Assembly (NCBI GenBank): GCA_037176705.1
Contig: JBAWUJ010000059.1
Location: forward strand, 496,001 to 560,000
Length of the DNA stretch: 64,000 bases
Direction: 5' to 3'
DNA from: Molossus alvarezi
Lineage: Eukaryota > Chordata > Mammalia > Chiroptera > Molossidae
The translations under genes and the position numbers were made by a program. Below, one piece after another: positions 1-8,034 of this stretch. Within the stretch, counting starts at the first letter, position 1. Each line of letters starts with the position of its first letter. Under the pieces are notes generated by a model. It was not told where the DNA came from, did not search any database, and worked only from the letters and a program-made list of their open reading frames with translations.

Positions 1-224
1 CGCTGCCCCACCGGCGGGCGCGGGCGCCCGCGAGTTGCGGCGCCTTGCGCGGCGGCCTGCTGGTGTGCTGCTGGGGCGTGGGGGGTCCCCTCTGGGCCCC
101 AGATTCCCTCGCTCGGCCCCCGGCGTGGGCTGGGGCGCGTGCGTGCGTGGGCTGCGTGGCCCTCGGCCCGAAGCGCGGCAGGTGCGCAGCTGGCTGGCTG
201 TGGGGGGACCAAAAAGGAGCGGCA
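1..224. other. Partial spacer 0 (D1 type)
   Basis: This is the distal half of a spacer cut by the window edge. It carries the D1 signature (ACCGGCGGG at 10-18, GGGGGGTCCCC, CAGATTCC) and ends at the terminator of copy 1. No gene is visible in it. A 14-bp perfect palindrome, CGCGGGCGCCCGCG, lies at 19-32. Confidence 0.9.
211..215 (-). terminator. Backup Pol III terminator, TTTTT
   Basis: Five T on the minus strand, beginning 9 nt beyond the first T-run of copy 1. The gap reads GCCGCTCC. Present in every unit I inspected, including copies 80 and 87, where the first T-run is weakened. Confidence 0.8.
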
Positions 225-227
225 AAA
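224..227 (-). terminator. Primary Pol III terminator, TTTT
   Basis: Four T on the minus strand at the very 3' end of the gene, the minimal Pol III termination signal in vertebrates. The first three T are nucleotides 119-121 of the RNA. Confidence 0.85.
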
Positions 228-248
228 GCCTACAGCACCCGGCATTCC

Positions 249-266
249 CAGGCGGTCTCCCATCCA
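249..266 (-). promoter_or_regulatory. Internal promoter box C (copy 1)
   Basis: Nucleotides 80-97 of the gene, TGGATGGGAGACCGCCTG on the minus strand, identical to the canonical vertebrate box C that TFIIIA contacts. Only copies 14, 19 and 20 touch its edge (T80A). Confidence 0.88.
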
Positions 267-273
267 AGTCCTG

Positions 274-279
274 ACCGGG
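274..279 (-). promoter_or_regulatory. Internal promoter intermediate element (copy 1)
   Basis: Nucleotides 67-72, CCCGGT here against CCTGGT in the canonical gene. The T69C change falls inside this element in every copy, except that copies 7, 52, 72 and 104 carry G at this position. Confidence 0.75.
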
Positions 280-281
280 CC

Positions 282-296
282 CGACCCTGCTTAGCT
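282..296 (-). promoter_or_regulatory. Internal promoter box A (copy 1)
   Basis: Nucleotides 50-64, AGCTAAGCAGGGTCG on the minus strand, identical to the canonical vertebrate 5S box A. I saw no variant of it in the array. Confidence 0.88.
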
Positions 297-349
297 TCCC
301 AGATCCCACGAGATCGGGCGCGTTCAGGGTGGTATGGCCGGAGACGTTG

Positions 350-357
350 GCGGCCGC
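350..357. other. NotI site just upstream of the gene
   Basis: GCGGCCGC occupies -5 to -12 from the gene start. It recurs at the same place in the units I read, so it marks the unit length (about 591 bp) and reports CpG methylation of the promoter. Confidence 0.85.
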
Positions 358-365
358 CTCCAGGC

Positions 366-377
366 GCCCTAAGAGTC
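366..377 (-). promoter_or_regulatory. 5S D box (upstream promoter element, copy 1)
   Basis: Minus strand GACTCTTAGGGC at -32 to -21. The mammalian 5S D box is GGCTCTTGGGGC at about the same distance, so 10 of 12 bases match at the expected place. It is the only 5' flanking element known to matter strongly for mammalian 5S transcription. It was unchanged in the units I read and is the main reason for calling a mammal. Confidence 0.82.
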
Positions 378-522
378 CAGCGCCGGGGCTGGCAGCCCCC
401 CGGGCAGCCCCCCCGGCCGCCAGGCGGAGCGCGGACCGGCCCCTCTCAGCTCTCGGGGACCCAGGCGCGCGGTCCGTCCCGCCCAGCCTCGAACCAGGTC
501 CTCACCGCGGAGCTCGGCAGGC

Positions 523-534
523 CGCGCATGCGCA
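523..534. promoter_or_regulatory. NRF1-like palindromic site in spacer 1
   Basis: CGCGCATGCGCA fits the NRF1 consensus YGCGCAYGCGCR at every base and contains the self-complementary core GCGCATGCGC. It lies at about -178 to -189 from the gene start and recurs in every spacer. In x-type spacers the first base is A instead of C. Binding is inferred from the motif only. Confidence 0.6.
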
Positions 535-816
535 GTCCAGGGGCCCCAAGGTCTGCGCCTGGGGGGCCGGGGGTCCGCCCCACGGGGCTGCGCTGCCCCA
601 CCGGGGGGGGCGCGGGCGCCCGCGAGTTGCGGCGCCTTGCGCGGCGGCCTGCTGGTGTGCTGCTGGGGCGTGGGGGGTCCCCTCTGGGCCCCAGATTCCC
701 TCGCTCGGCCCCCGGCGTGGGCTGGGGCGCGTGCGTGCGTGGGCTGCGTGGCCCTCGGCCCGAAGCGCGGCAGGTGCGCAGCTGGCTGGCTGTGGGGGGA
801 CCAAAAAGGAGCGGCA

Positions 817-937
817 AAAGCCTACAGCACCCGGCATTCCCAGGCGGTCTCCCATCCAAGTCCTGACCGGGCCCGACCCTGCTTAGCTTCCCAGATCCCA
901 CGAGATCGGGCGCGTTCAGGGTGGTATGGCCGGAGAC
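817..937 (-). rRNA. 5S rRNA-like gene, copy 2
   Basis: Array consensus. Upstream spacer a*D1, a rare combination shared only with copies 97 and 99. Confidence 0.92.
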
Positions 938-1407
938 GTTGGCGGCCGCCTCCAGGCGCCCTAAGAGTCCAGCGCCGGGGCTGGCAGCCCCCCGGGCAGC
1001 CCCCCCGGCCGCCAGGCGGAGCGCGGACCGGCCCCTCTCAGCTCTCGGGGACCCAGGCGCGCGGTCCGTCACGCCCAGCCTCGAACCAGGTCCTCACCGC
1101 GGAGCTCGGCAGGCCGCGCATGCGCAGTCCAGGGGCCCCAAGGTCTGCGCCTGGGGGGCCGGGGGGTCCGCCCCACGGGGCTGCGCTGCCCCACCGGCGG
1201 GCGCGGGCGCCCGCGAGTTGCGGCGCCTTGCGCGGCGGCCTGCTGGTGTGCTGCTGGGGCGTGGGGGGTCCCCTCTGGGCCCCAGATTCCCTCGCTCGGC
1301 CCCCGGCGTGGGCTGGGGCGCGTGCGTGCGTGGGCTGCGTGGCCCTCGGCCCGAAGCGCGGCAGGTGCGCAGCTGGCTGGCTGTGGGGGGACCAAAAAGG
1401 AGCGGCA

Positions 1408-1528
1408 AAAGCCTACAGCACCCGGCATTCCCAGGCGGTCTCCCATCCAAGTCCTGACCGGGCCCGACCCTGCTTAGCTTCCCAGATCCCACGAGATCGG
1501 GCGCGTTCAGGGTGGTATGGCCGGAGAC
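1408..1528 (-). rRNA. 5S rRNA-like gene, copy 3
   Basis: Array consensus. Upstream spacer bxD3. Confidence 0.92.
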
Positions 1529-1999
1529 GTTGGCGGCCGCCTCCAGGCGCCCTAAGAGTCCAGCGCCTGGGCTGGCAGCCCCCCGGGCAGCCCCCCGGCC
1601 GCCAGGCGGAGCGCGGACCGGCCCCTCTCAGCTCTCGGGGACCCAGGCGCGCGGTCCGTCCCGCCCAGCCTCGAACCAGGTCCTCACCGCGGAGCTCGGC
1701 AGGCAGCGCATGCGCAGTCCAGGGGCCCCAAGGTCTGCGCCTGGGGGGCCGGGGGGTCCGCCCCACGGGGCTGCGCTGCCCCACCGGGGGGGGCGCGGGC
1801 GCCCGCGAGTTGCGGCGCCTTGCGCGGCGGCCTGCTGGTGTGCTGCTGGGGCGTGGGGGGTCCCCTCTGGGCCCCAGACTCCCTCGCTTGGCCCCCGGCG
1901 TGGGCTGGGGCGCGTGCGTGCGTGGGCTGCGTGGCCCTCGGCCCGAAGCGCGGCAGGTGCGCAGCTGGCTGGCTGTGGGGGGACCAAAAAGGAGCGGCA
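1529..1999. repeat. Spacer class bxD3 representative
   Basis: Marked by AGCGCATGCG at the NRF1-like site and by CAGACTCC and CGCTTGG (two C/T changes) in the distal half. Upstream of copies 3, 13, 17, 23, 35, 41, 49, 68, 79, 86 and 94. Copy 100 has the D3 half without x. Confidence 0.85.
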
Positions 2000-2120
2000 A
2001 AAGCCTACAGCACCCGGCATTCCCAGGCGGTCTCCCATCCAAGTCCTGACCGGGCCCGACCCTGCTTAGCTTCCCAGATCCCACGAGATCGGGCGCGTTC
2101 AGGGTGGTATGGCCGGAGAC
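2000..2120 (-). rRNA. 5S rRNA-like gene, copy 4
   Basis: Array consensus. Upstream spacer cD4. Confidence 0.92.
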
Positions 2121-2590
2121 GTTGGCGGCCGCCTCCAGGCGCCCTAAGAGTCCAGCGCCTGGGCTGGCAGCCCCCCGGGCAGCCCCCCCGGCCGCCAGGC
2201 GGAGCGCGGACCGGCCCCTCTCAGCTCTCGGGGACCCAGGCGCGCGGTCCGTCCCGCCCAGCCTCGAACCAGGTCCTCACCGCGGAGCTCGGCAGGCCGC
2301 GCATGCGCAGTCCAGGGGCCCCAAGGTCTGCGCCTGGGGGGCCGGGGGTCCGCCCCTCGGGGCTGCGCTGCCCCACCGGCGGGCGCGGGCGCCCGCGAGT
2401 TGCGGCGCCTTGCGCGGCGGCCTGCTGGTGTGCTGCTGGGGCGTGGGGGGATCCCCTCTGGGCCCCAGATTCCCTCGCTCGGCCCCCGGCGTGGGCTGGG
2501 GCGCGTGCGTGCGTGGGCTGCGTGGCCCTCGGCCCGAAGCGCGGCAGGTGCGCAGCTGGCTGGCTGTGGGGGGACCAAAAAGGAGCGGCA
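2121..2590. repeat. Spacer class cD4 representative
   Basis: Marked by a 5-G run, CCCCTCGGGG instead of CCCCACGGGG, and a BamHI site in GGGGGGATCCCC. The D4t subclass (upstream of copies 18, 80 and 95) has GGATACCC, which destroys the BamHI site. Confidence 0.85.
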
Positions 2591-2711
2591 AAAGCCTACA
2601 GCACCCGGCATTCCCAGGCGGTCTCCCATCCAAGTCCTGACCGGGCCCGACCCTGCTTAGCTTCCCAGATCCCACGAGATCGGGCGCGTTCAGGGTGGTA
2701 TGGCCGGAGAC
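2591..2711 (-). rRNA. 5S rRNA-like gene, copy 5
   Basis: Array consensus. Upstream spacer bD1. Confidence 0.92.
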
Positions 2712-3180
2712 GTTGGCGGCCGCCTCCAGGCGCCCTAAGAGTCCAGCGCCTGGGCTGGCAGCCCCCCGGGCAGCCCCCCGGCCGCCAGGCGGAGCGCGGA
2801 CCGGCCCCTCTCAGCTCTCGGGGACCCAGGCGCGCGGTCCGTCCCGCCCAGCCTCGAACCAGGTCCTCACCGCGGAGCTCGGCAGGCCGCGCATGCGCAG
2901 TCCAGGGGCCCCAAGGTCTGCGCCTGGGGGGCCGGGGGGTCCGCCCCACGGGGCTGCGCTGCCCCACCGGCGGGCGCGGGCGCCCGCGAGTTGCGGCGCC
3001 TTGCGCGGCGGCCTGCTGGTGTGCTGCTGGGGCGTGGGGGGTCCCCTCTGGGCCCCAGATTCCCTCGCTCGGCCCCCGGCGTGGGCTGGGGCGCGTGCGT
3101 GCGTGGGCTGCGTGGCCCTCGGCCCGAAGCGCGGCAGGTGCGCAGCTGGCTGGCTGTGGGGGGACCAAAAAGGAGCGGCA
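2712..3180. repeat. Spacer class bD1 representative
   Basis: The shortest regular spacer (unit 590 bp): 6 C in the proximal C-run and GGCGGG in the poly-G position. Nothing gene-like. Also upstream of copies 14, 19, 42, 50, 53, 70, 73, 88, 96 and 102; copies 14 and 19 share CCCAGATTCG instead of CCCAGCCTCG. Confidence 0.85.
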
Positions 3181-3301
3181 AAAGCCTACAGCACCCGGCA
3201 TTCCCAGGCGGTCTCCCATCCAAGTCCTGACCGGGCCCGACCCTGCTTAGCTTCCCAGATCCCACGAGATCGGGCGCGTTCAGGGTGGTATGGCCGGAGA
3301 C
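3181..3301 (-). rRNA. 5S rRNA-like gene, copy 6
   Basis: Array consensus. Upstream spacer aD2n. Confidence 0.92.
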
Positions 3302-3773
3302 GTTGGCGGCCGCCTCCAGGCGCCCTAAGAGTCCAGCGCCGGGGCTGGCAGCCCCCCGGGCAGCCCCCCCGGCCGCCAGGCGGAGCGCGGACCGGCCCCT
3401 CTCAGCTCTCGGGGACCCAGGCGCGCGGTCCGTCCCGCCCAGCCTCGAACCAGGTCCTCACCGCGGAGCTCGGCAGGCCGCGCATGCGCAGTCCAGGGGC
3501 CCCAAGGTCTGCGCCTGGGGGGCCGGGGGGTCCGCCCCACGGGGCTGCGCTGCCCCACCGGGGGGGGCGCGGGCGCCCGCGAGTTGCGGCGCCTTGCGCG
3601 GCGGCCTGCTGGTGTGCTGCTGGGGCGTGGGGGGTCCCCTCTGGGCCCCAGATTCCCTCGCTCGGCCCCCGGCGTGGGCTGGGGCGCGTGCGTGCGTGGG
3701 CTGCATGGCCCTCGGCCCGAAGCGCGGCAGGTGCGCAGCTGGCTGGCTGTGGGGGGACCAAAAAGGAGCGGCA

Positions 3774-3894
3774 AAAGCCTACAGCACCCGGCATTCCCAG
3801 GCGGTCTCCCATCCAAGTCCTGACCCGGCCCGACCCTGCTTAGCTTCCCAGATCCCACGAGATCGGGCGCGTTCAGGGTGGTATGGCCGGAGAC
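3774..3894 (-). rRNA. 5S rRNA-like gene, copy 7
   Basis: Carries C69G (plus-strand C at 3826), which puts G opposite G106 in helix V and alters the intermediate element. 3' neighbour is a D2n spacer. Upstream spacer c*D4, shared only with copy 104. Confidence 0.92.
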
Positions 3895-4364
3895 GTTGGC
3901 GGCCGCCTCCAGGCGCCCTAAGAGTCCAGCGCCTGGGCTGGCAGCCCCCCGGGCAGCCCCCCCGGCCGCCAGGCGGAGCGCGGACCGGCCCCTCTCAGCT
4001 CTCGGGGACCCAGGCGCGCGGTCCGTCACGCCCAGCCTCGAACCAGGTCCTCACCGCGGAGCTCGGCAGGCCGCGCATGCGCAGTCCAGGGGCCCCAAGG
4101 TCTGCGCCTGGGGGGCCGGGGGTCCGCCCCTCGGGGCTGCGCTGCCCCACCGGCGGGCGCGGGCGCCCGCGAGTTGCGGCGCCTTGCGCGGCGGCCTGCT
4201 GGTGTGCTGCTGGGGCGTGGGGGGATCCCCTCTGGGCCCCAGATTCCCTCGCTCGGCCCCCGGCGTGGGCTGGGGCGCGTGCGTGCGTGGGCTGCGTGGC
4301 CCTCGGCCCGAAGCGCGGCAGGTGCGCAGCTGGCTGGCTGTGGGGGGACCAAAAAGGAGCGGCA

Positions 4365-4485
4365 AAAGCCTACAGCACCCGGCATTCCCAGGCGGTCTCC
4401 CATCCAAGTCCTGACCGGGCCCGACCCTGCTTAGCTTCCCAGATCCCACGAGATCGGGCGCGTTCAGGGTGGTATGGCCGGAGAC
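4365..4485 (-). rRNA. 5S rRNA-like gene, copy 8
   Basis: Array consensus. Upstream spacer bD2. Confidence 0.92.
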
Positions 4486-4956
4486 GTTGGCGGCCGCCTC
4501 CAGGCGCCCTAAGAGTCCAGCGCCTGGGCTGGCAGCCCCCCGGGCAGCCCCCCGGCCGCCAGGCGGAGCGCGGACCGGCCCCTCTCAGCTCTCGGGGACC
4601 CAGGCGCGCGGTCCGTCCCGCCCAGCCTCGAACCAGGTCCTCACCGCGGAGCTCGGCAGGCCGCGCATGCGCAGTCCAGGGGCCCCAAGGTCTGCGCCTG
4701 GGGGGCCGGGGGGTCCGCCCCACGGGGCTGCGCTGCCCCACCGGGGGGGGCGCGGGCGCCCGCGAGTTGCGGCGCCTTGCGCGGCGGCCTGCTGGTGTGC
4801 TGCTGGGGCGTGGGGGGTCCCCTCTGGGCCCCAGATTCCCTCGCTCGGCCCCCGGCGTGGGCTGGGGCGCGTGCGTGCGTGGGCTGCGTGGCCCTCGGCC
4901 CGAAGCGCGGCAGGTGCGCAGCTGGCTGGCTGTGGGGGGACCAAAAAGGAGCGGCA

Positions 4957-5077
4957 AAAGCCTACAGCACCCGGCATTCCCAGGCGGTCTCCCATCCAAG
5001 TCCTGACCGGGCCCGACCCTGCTTAGCTTCCCAGATCCCACGAGATCGGGCGCGTTCAGGGTGGTATGGCCGGAGAC
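4957..5077 (-). rRNA. 5S rRNA-like gene, copy 9
   Basis: Array consensus. Upstream spacer aD2. Confidence 0.92.
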
Positions 5078-5549
5078 GTTGGCGGCCGCCTCCAGGCGCC
5101 CTAAGAGTCCAGCGCCGGGGCTGGCAGCCCCCCGGGCAGCCCCCCCGGCCGCCAGGCGGAGCGCGGACCGGCCCCTCTCAGCTCTCGGGGACCCAGGCGC
5201 GCGGTCCGTCCCGCCCAGCCTCGAACCAGGTCCTCACCGCGGAGCTCGGCAGGCCGCGCATGCGCAGTCCAGGGGCCCCAAGGTCTGCGCCTGGGGGGCC
5301 GGGGGGTCCGCCCCACGGGGCTGCGCTGCCCCACCGGGGGGGGCGCGGGCGCCCGCGAGTTGCGGCGCCTTGCGCGGCGGCCTGCTGGTGTGCTGCTGGG
5401 GCGTGGGGGGTCCCCTCTGGGCCCCAGATTCCCTCGCTCGGCCCCCGGCGTGGGCTGGGGCGCGTGCGTGCGTGGGCTGCGTGGCCCTCGGCCCGAAGCG
5501 CGGCAGGTGCGCAGCTGGCTGGCTGTGGGGGGACCAAAAAGGAGCGGCA
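5078..5549. repeat. Spacer class aD2 representative
   Basis: The longest regular spacer (unit 593 bp): 7 C, 6 G and 8 G runs. Subclass D2n (upstream of copies 6, 51, 71 and 103) adds GCTGCATGG and is always followed by a gene with C69G. Confidence 0.85.
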
Positions 5550-5670
5550 AAAGCCTACAGCACCCGGCATTCCCAGGCGGTCTCCCATCCAAGTCCTGAC
5601 CGGGCCCGACCCTGCTTAGCTTCCCAGATCCCACGAGATCGGGCGCGTTCAGGGTGGTATGGCCGGAGAC
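5550..5670 (-). rRNA. 5S rRNA-like gene, copy 10
   Basis: Array consensus. Upstream spacer a*D5, the D5 form without GTGTGTGGG. Confidence 0.92.
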
Positions 5671-6140
5671 GTTGGCGGCCGCCTCCAGGCGCCCTAAGAG
5701 TCCAGCGCCGGGGCTGGCAGCCCCCCGGGCAGCCCCCCCGGCCGCCAGGCGGAGCGCGGACCGGCCCCTCTCAGCTCTCGGGGACCCAGGCGCGCGGTCC
5801 GTCACGCCCAGCCTCGAACCAGGTCCTCACCGCGGAGCTCGGCAGGCCGCGCATGCGCAGTCCAGGGGCCCCAAGGTCTGCGCCTGGGGGGCCGGGGGTC
5901 CGCCCCTCGGGGCTGCGCTGCCCCACCGGCGGGCGTGGGCGCCCGCGAGTTGCGGCGCCTTGCTCGGCGGCCTGCTGGTGTGCGGCTGGGGCGTGCGGGG
6001 ATCCCCTCTGGGCCCCAGATTCCCTCGCTCGGCCCCCGGCGTGGGCTGGGGCGCGTGCGTGCGTGGGCTGCGTGGCCCTCGGCCCGAAGCGCGGCAGGTG
6101 CGCAGCTGGCTGGCTGTGGGGGGACCAAAAAGGAGCGGCA

Positions 6141-6261
6141 AAAGCCTACAGCGCCCGGCATTCCCAGGCGGTCTCCCATCCAAGTCCTGACCGGGCCCGA
6201 CCCTGCTTAGCTTCCCAGATCCCACGAGATCGGGCGCGTTCAGGGTGGTATGGCCGGAGAC
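6141..6261 (-). rRNA. 5S rRNA-like gene, copy 11
   Basis: Carries T109C (plus-strand G at 6153), at the loop A end of helix I. Upstream spacer bD6. Confidence 0.92.
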
Positions 6262-6730
6262 GTTGGCGGCCGCCTCCAGGCGCCCTAAGAGTCCAGCGCC
6301 TGGGCTGGCAGCCCCCCGGGCAGCCCCCCGGCCGCCAGGCGGAGCGCGGACCGGCCCCTCTCAGCTCTCGGGGACCCAGGCGCGCGGTCCGTCCCGCCCA
6401 GCCTCGAACCAGGTCCTCACCGCGGAGCTCGGCAGGCCGCGCATGCGCAGTCCAGGGGCCCCAAGGTCTGCGCCTGGGGGGCCGGGGGGTCCGCCCCACG
6501 GGGCTGCGCTGCCCCACCGGCGGGCGCGGGCGCCCGCGAGTTGCGGCGCCTTGCGCGGTGGCCTGCTGGTGTGCTGCTGGGGCGTGGGGTGTCCCCTCTG
6601 GGCCCCCGATTCCCTCGCTCGGCCCCCGGCGTGGGCTGGGGCGCGTGCGTGCGTGGGCTGCGTGGCCCTCGGCCCGAAGCGCGGCAGGTGCGCAGCTGGC
6701 TGGCTGTGGGGGGACCAAAAAGGAGCGGCA
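6262..6730. repeat. Spacer class bD6 representative
   Basis: Marked by GCGCGGTGG, GGGGTGTCC and CCCCCGATT in the distal half. D6 is found upstream of copies 11, 15, 21, 27, 33, 39, 47, 60, 66, 77, 84, 92 and 108. It joins an a-type proximal half in copy 15 and an ax half in copy 66. Confidence 0.85.
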
Positions 6731-6851
6731 AAAGCCTACAGCACCCGGCATTCCCAGGCGGTCTCCCATCCAAGTCCTGACCGGGCCCGACCCTGCTTAG
6801 CTTCCCAGATCCCACGAGATCGGGCGCGTTCAGGGTGGTATGGCCGGAGAC
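6731..6851 (-). rRNA. 5S rRNA-like gene, copy 12
   Basis: Array consensus. Upstream spacer cD1. Confidence 0.92.
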
Positions 6852-7321
6852 GTTGGCGGCCGCCTCCAGGCGCCCTAAGAGTCCAGCGCCTGGGCTGGCA
6901 GCCCCCCGGGCAGCCCCCCCGGCCGCCAGGCGGAGCGCGGACCGGCCCCTCTCAGCTCTCGGGGACCCAGGCGCGCGGTCCGTCCCGCCCAGCCTCGAAC
7001 CAGGTCCTCACCGCGGAGCTCGGCAGGCCGCGCATGCGCAGTCCAGGGGCCCCAAGGTCTGCGCCTGGGGGGCCGGGGGGTCCGCCCCACGGGGCTGCGC
7101 TGCCCCACCGGCGGGCGCGGGCGCCCGCGAGTTGCGGCGCCTTGCGCGGCGGCCTGCTGGTGTGCTGCTGGGGCGTGGGGGGTCCCCTCTGGGCCCCAGA
7201 TTCCCTCGCTCGGCCCCCGGCGTGGGCTGGGGCGCGTGCGTGCGTGGGCTGCGTGGCCCTCGGCCCGAAGCGCGGCAGGTGCGCAGCTGGCTGGCTGTGG
7301 GGGGACCAAAAAGGAGCGGCA

Positions 7322-7442
7322 AAAGCCTACAGCACCCGGCATTCCCAGGCGGTCTCCCATCCAAGTCCTGACCGGGCCCGACCCTGCTTAGCTTCCCAGA
7401 TCCCACGAGATCGGGCGCGTTCAGGGTGGTATGGCCGGAGAC
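7322..7442 (-). rRNA. 5S rRNA-like gene, copy 13
   Basis: Array consensus. Upstream spacer bxD3. Confidence 0.92.
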
Positions 7443-7913
7443 GTTGGCGGCCGCCTCCAGGCGCCCTAAGAGTCCAGCGCCTGGGCTGGCAGCCCCCCGG
7501 GCAGCCCCCCGGCCGCCAGGCGGAGCGCGGACCGGCCCCTCTCAGCTCTCGGGGACCCAGGCGCGCGGTCCGTCCCGCCCAGCCTCGAACCAGGTCCTCA
7601 CCGCGGAGCTCGGCAGGCAGCGCATGCGCAGTCCAGGGGCCCCAAGGTCTGCGCCTGGGGGGCCGGGGGGTCCGCCCCACGGGGCTGCGCTGCCCCACCG
7701 GGGGGGGCGCGGGCGCCCGCGAGTTGCGGCGCCTTGCGCGGCGGCCTGCTGGTGTGCTGCTGGGGCGTGGGGGGTCCCCTCTGGGCCCCAGACTCCCTCG
7801 CTTGGCCCCCGGCGTGGGCTGGGGCGCGTGCGTGCGTGGGCTGCGTGGCCCTCGGCCCGAAGCGCGGCAGGTGCGCAGCTGGCTGGCTGTGGGGGGACCA
7901 AAAAGGAACGGCA

Positions 7914-8034
7914 AAAGCCTACAGCACCCGGCATTCCCAGGCGGTCTCCCATCCTAGTCCTGACCGGGCCCGACCCTGCTTAGCTTCCCAGATCCCACGA
8001 GATCGGGCGCGTTCAGGGTGGTATGGCCGGAGAC
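7914..8034 (-). rRNA. 5S rRNA-like gene, copy 14
   Basis: Carries T80A at the edge of box C (7955) and GGAACGG instead of GGAGCGG between the two T-runs. Upstream spacer bD1 with the ATTCG variant. Confidence 0.92.

Larger units (their letters stand above)
225..345 (-). rRNA. 5S rRNA-like gene, copy 1 (reference copy)
   Basis: If functional, this would encode the 5S RNA of the large ribosomal subunit, made by RNA polymerase III with TFIIIA and TFIIIC. Read on the minus strand it is 121 nt, starts GTCTCCGGCCATACC and ends GTGCTGTAGGCTTT, the standard mammalian ends. It matches human-type 5S except at A5C, C39G, T40G, C46G, T69C, T73C, T76G and A103G. In the standard fold A5C opens a helix I pair (with U114) and C46G opens a helix III pair (with G31). 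C39G and T40G alter loop C, and T73C and T76G alter loop E. T69C and A103G keep pairing in helix V. Boxes A and C are intact. The 3' end runs into TTTT. It could be a divergent functional class or a pseudogene-derived satellite; identity as 5S-derived is certain. Upstream spacer aD2, with a 5-G run. Confidence 0.95.
346..816. other. Spacer 1, consensus description (471 bp)
   Basis: Reading away from the gene it holds a NotI site, the D box, the C-rich run (7 C), a GCTCTCGGGGACCC block, SacII-SacI overlapping sites (CCGCGGAGCTC), the NRF1-like palindrome, two G-runs followed by CCCCACGGGG, a poly-G run (8 G), the GC palindrome, a GTGC microrepeat (GCGTGCGTGCGTGGG) and a GGCTGGCTGG repeat before the backup terminator of copy 2. 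No gene is visible. It differs from other aD2 spacers by one G lost from the second G-run. Confidence 0.85.
1..6646 (-). repeat. Left member of a 57.35-kb-spaced duplication
   Basis: Spacer order D1, aD2, a*D1, bxD3, cD4, bD1, aD2n, c*D4, bD2, aD2, a*D5, bD6 equals that of 57354-64000 (with D3 lacking x there). Gene starts of copies 2-11 lie exactly 57,354 bp from those of copies 99-108. Confidence 0.85.

Noticed and set aside
155..209. SINE or tRNA-derived element near the GGCTGGCTGG repeat
   Set aside because: No tRNA-like A and B boxes with proper spacing, no A-rich tail and no target-site duplication. The stretch is simply part of every unit.
225..345. Calling the copies plain pseudogenes
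   Set aside because: The eight changes are suggestive, but promoter elements, length and terminator are intact and no expression data are available. I kept the rRNA-like call with the caveat.
523..534. Origin of replication or recombinase site at the GCGCATGCGC palindrome
   Set aside because: The palindrome is short and fits a common transcription factor motif. Nothing else supports an origin or recombination site.
346..816. A Pol II CpG-island promoter in the spacer
   Set aside because: CpG density and an NRF1-like site are present, but I saw no TATA or initiator context tied to a credible transcript, and the array has no protein gene.
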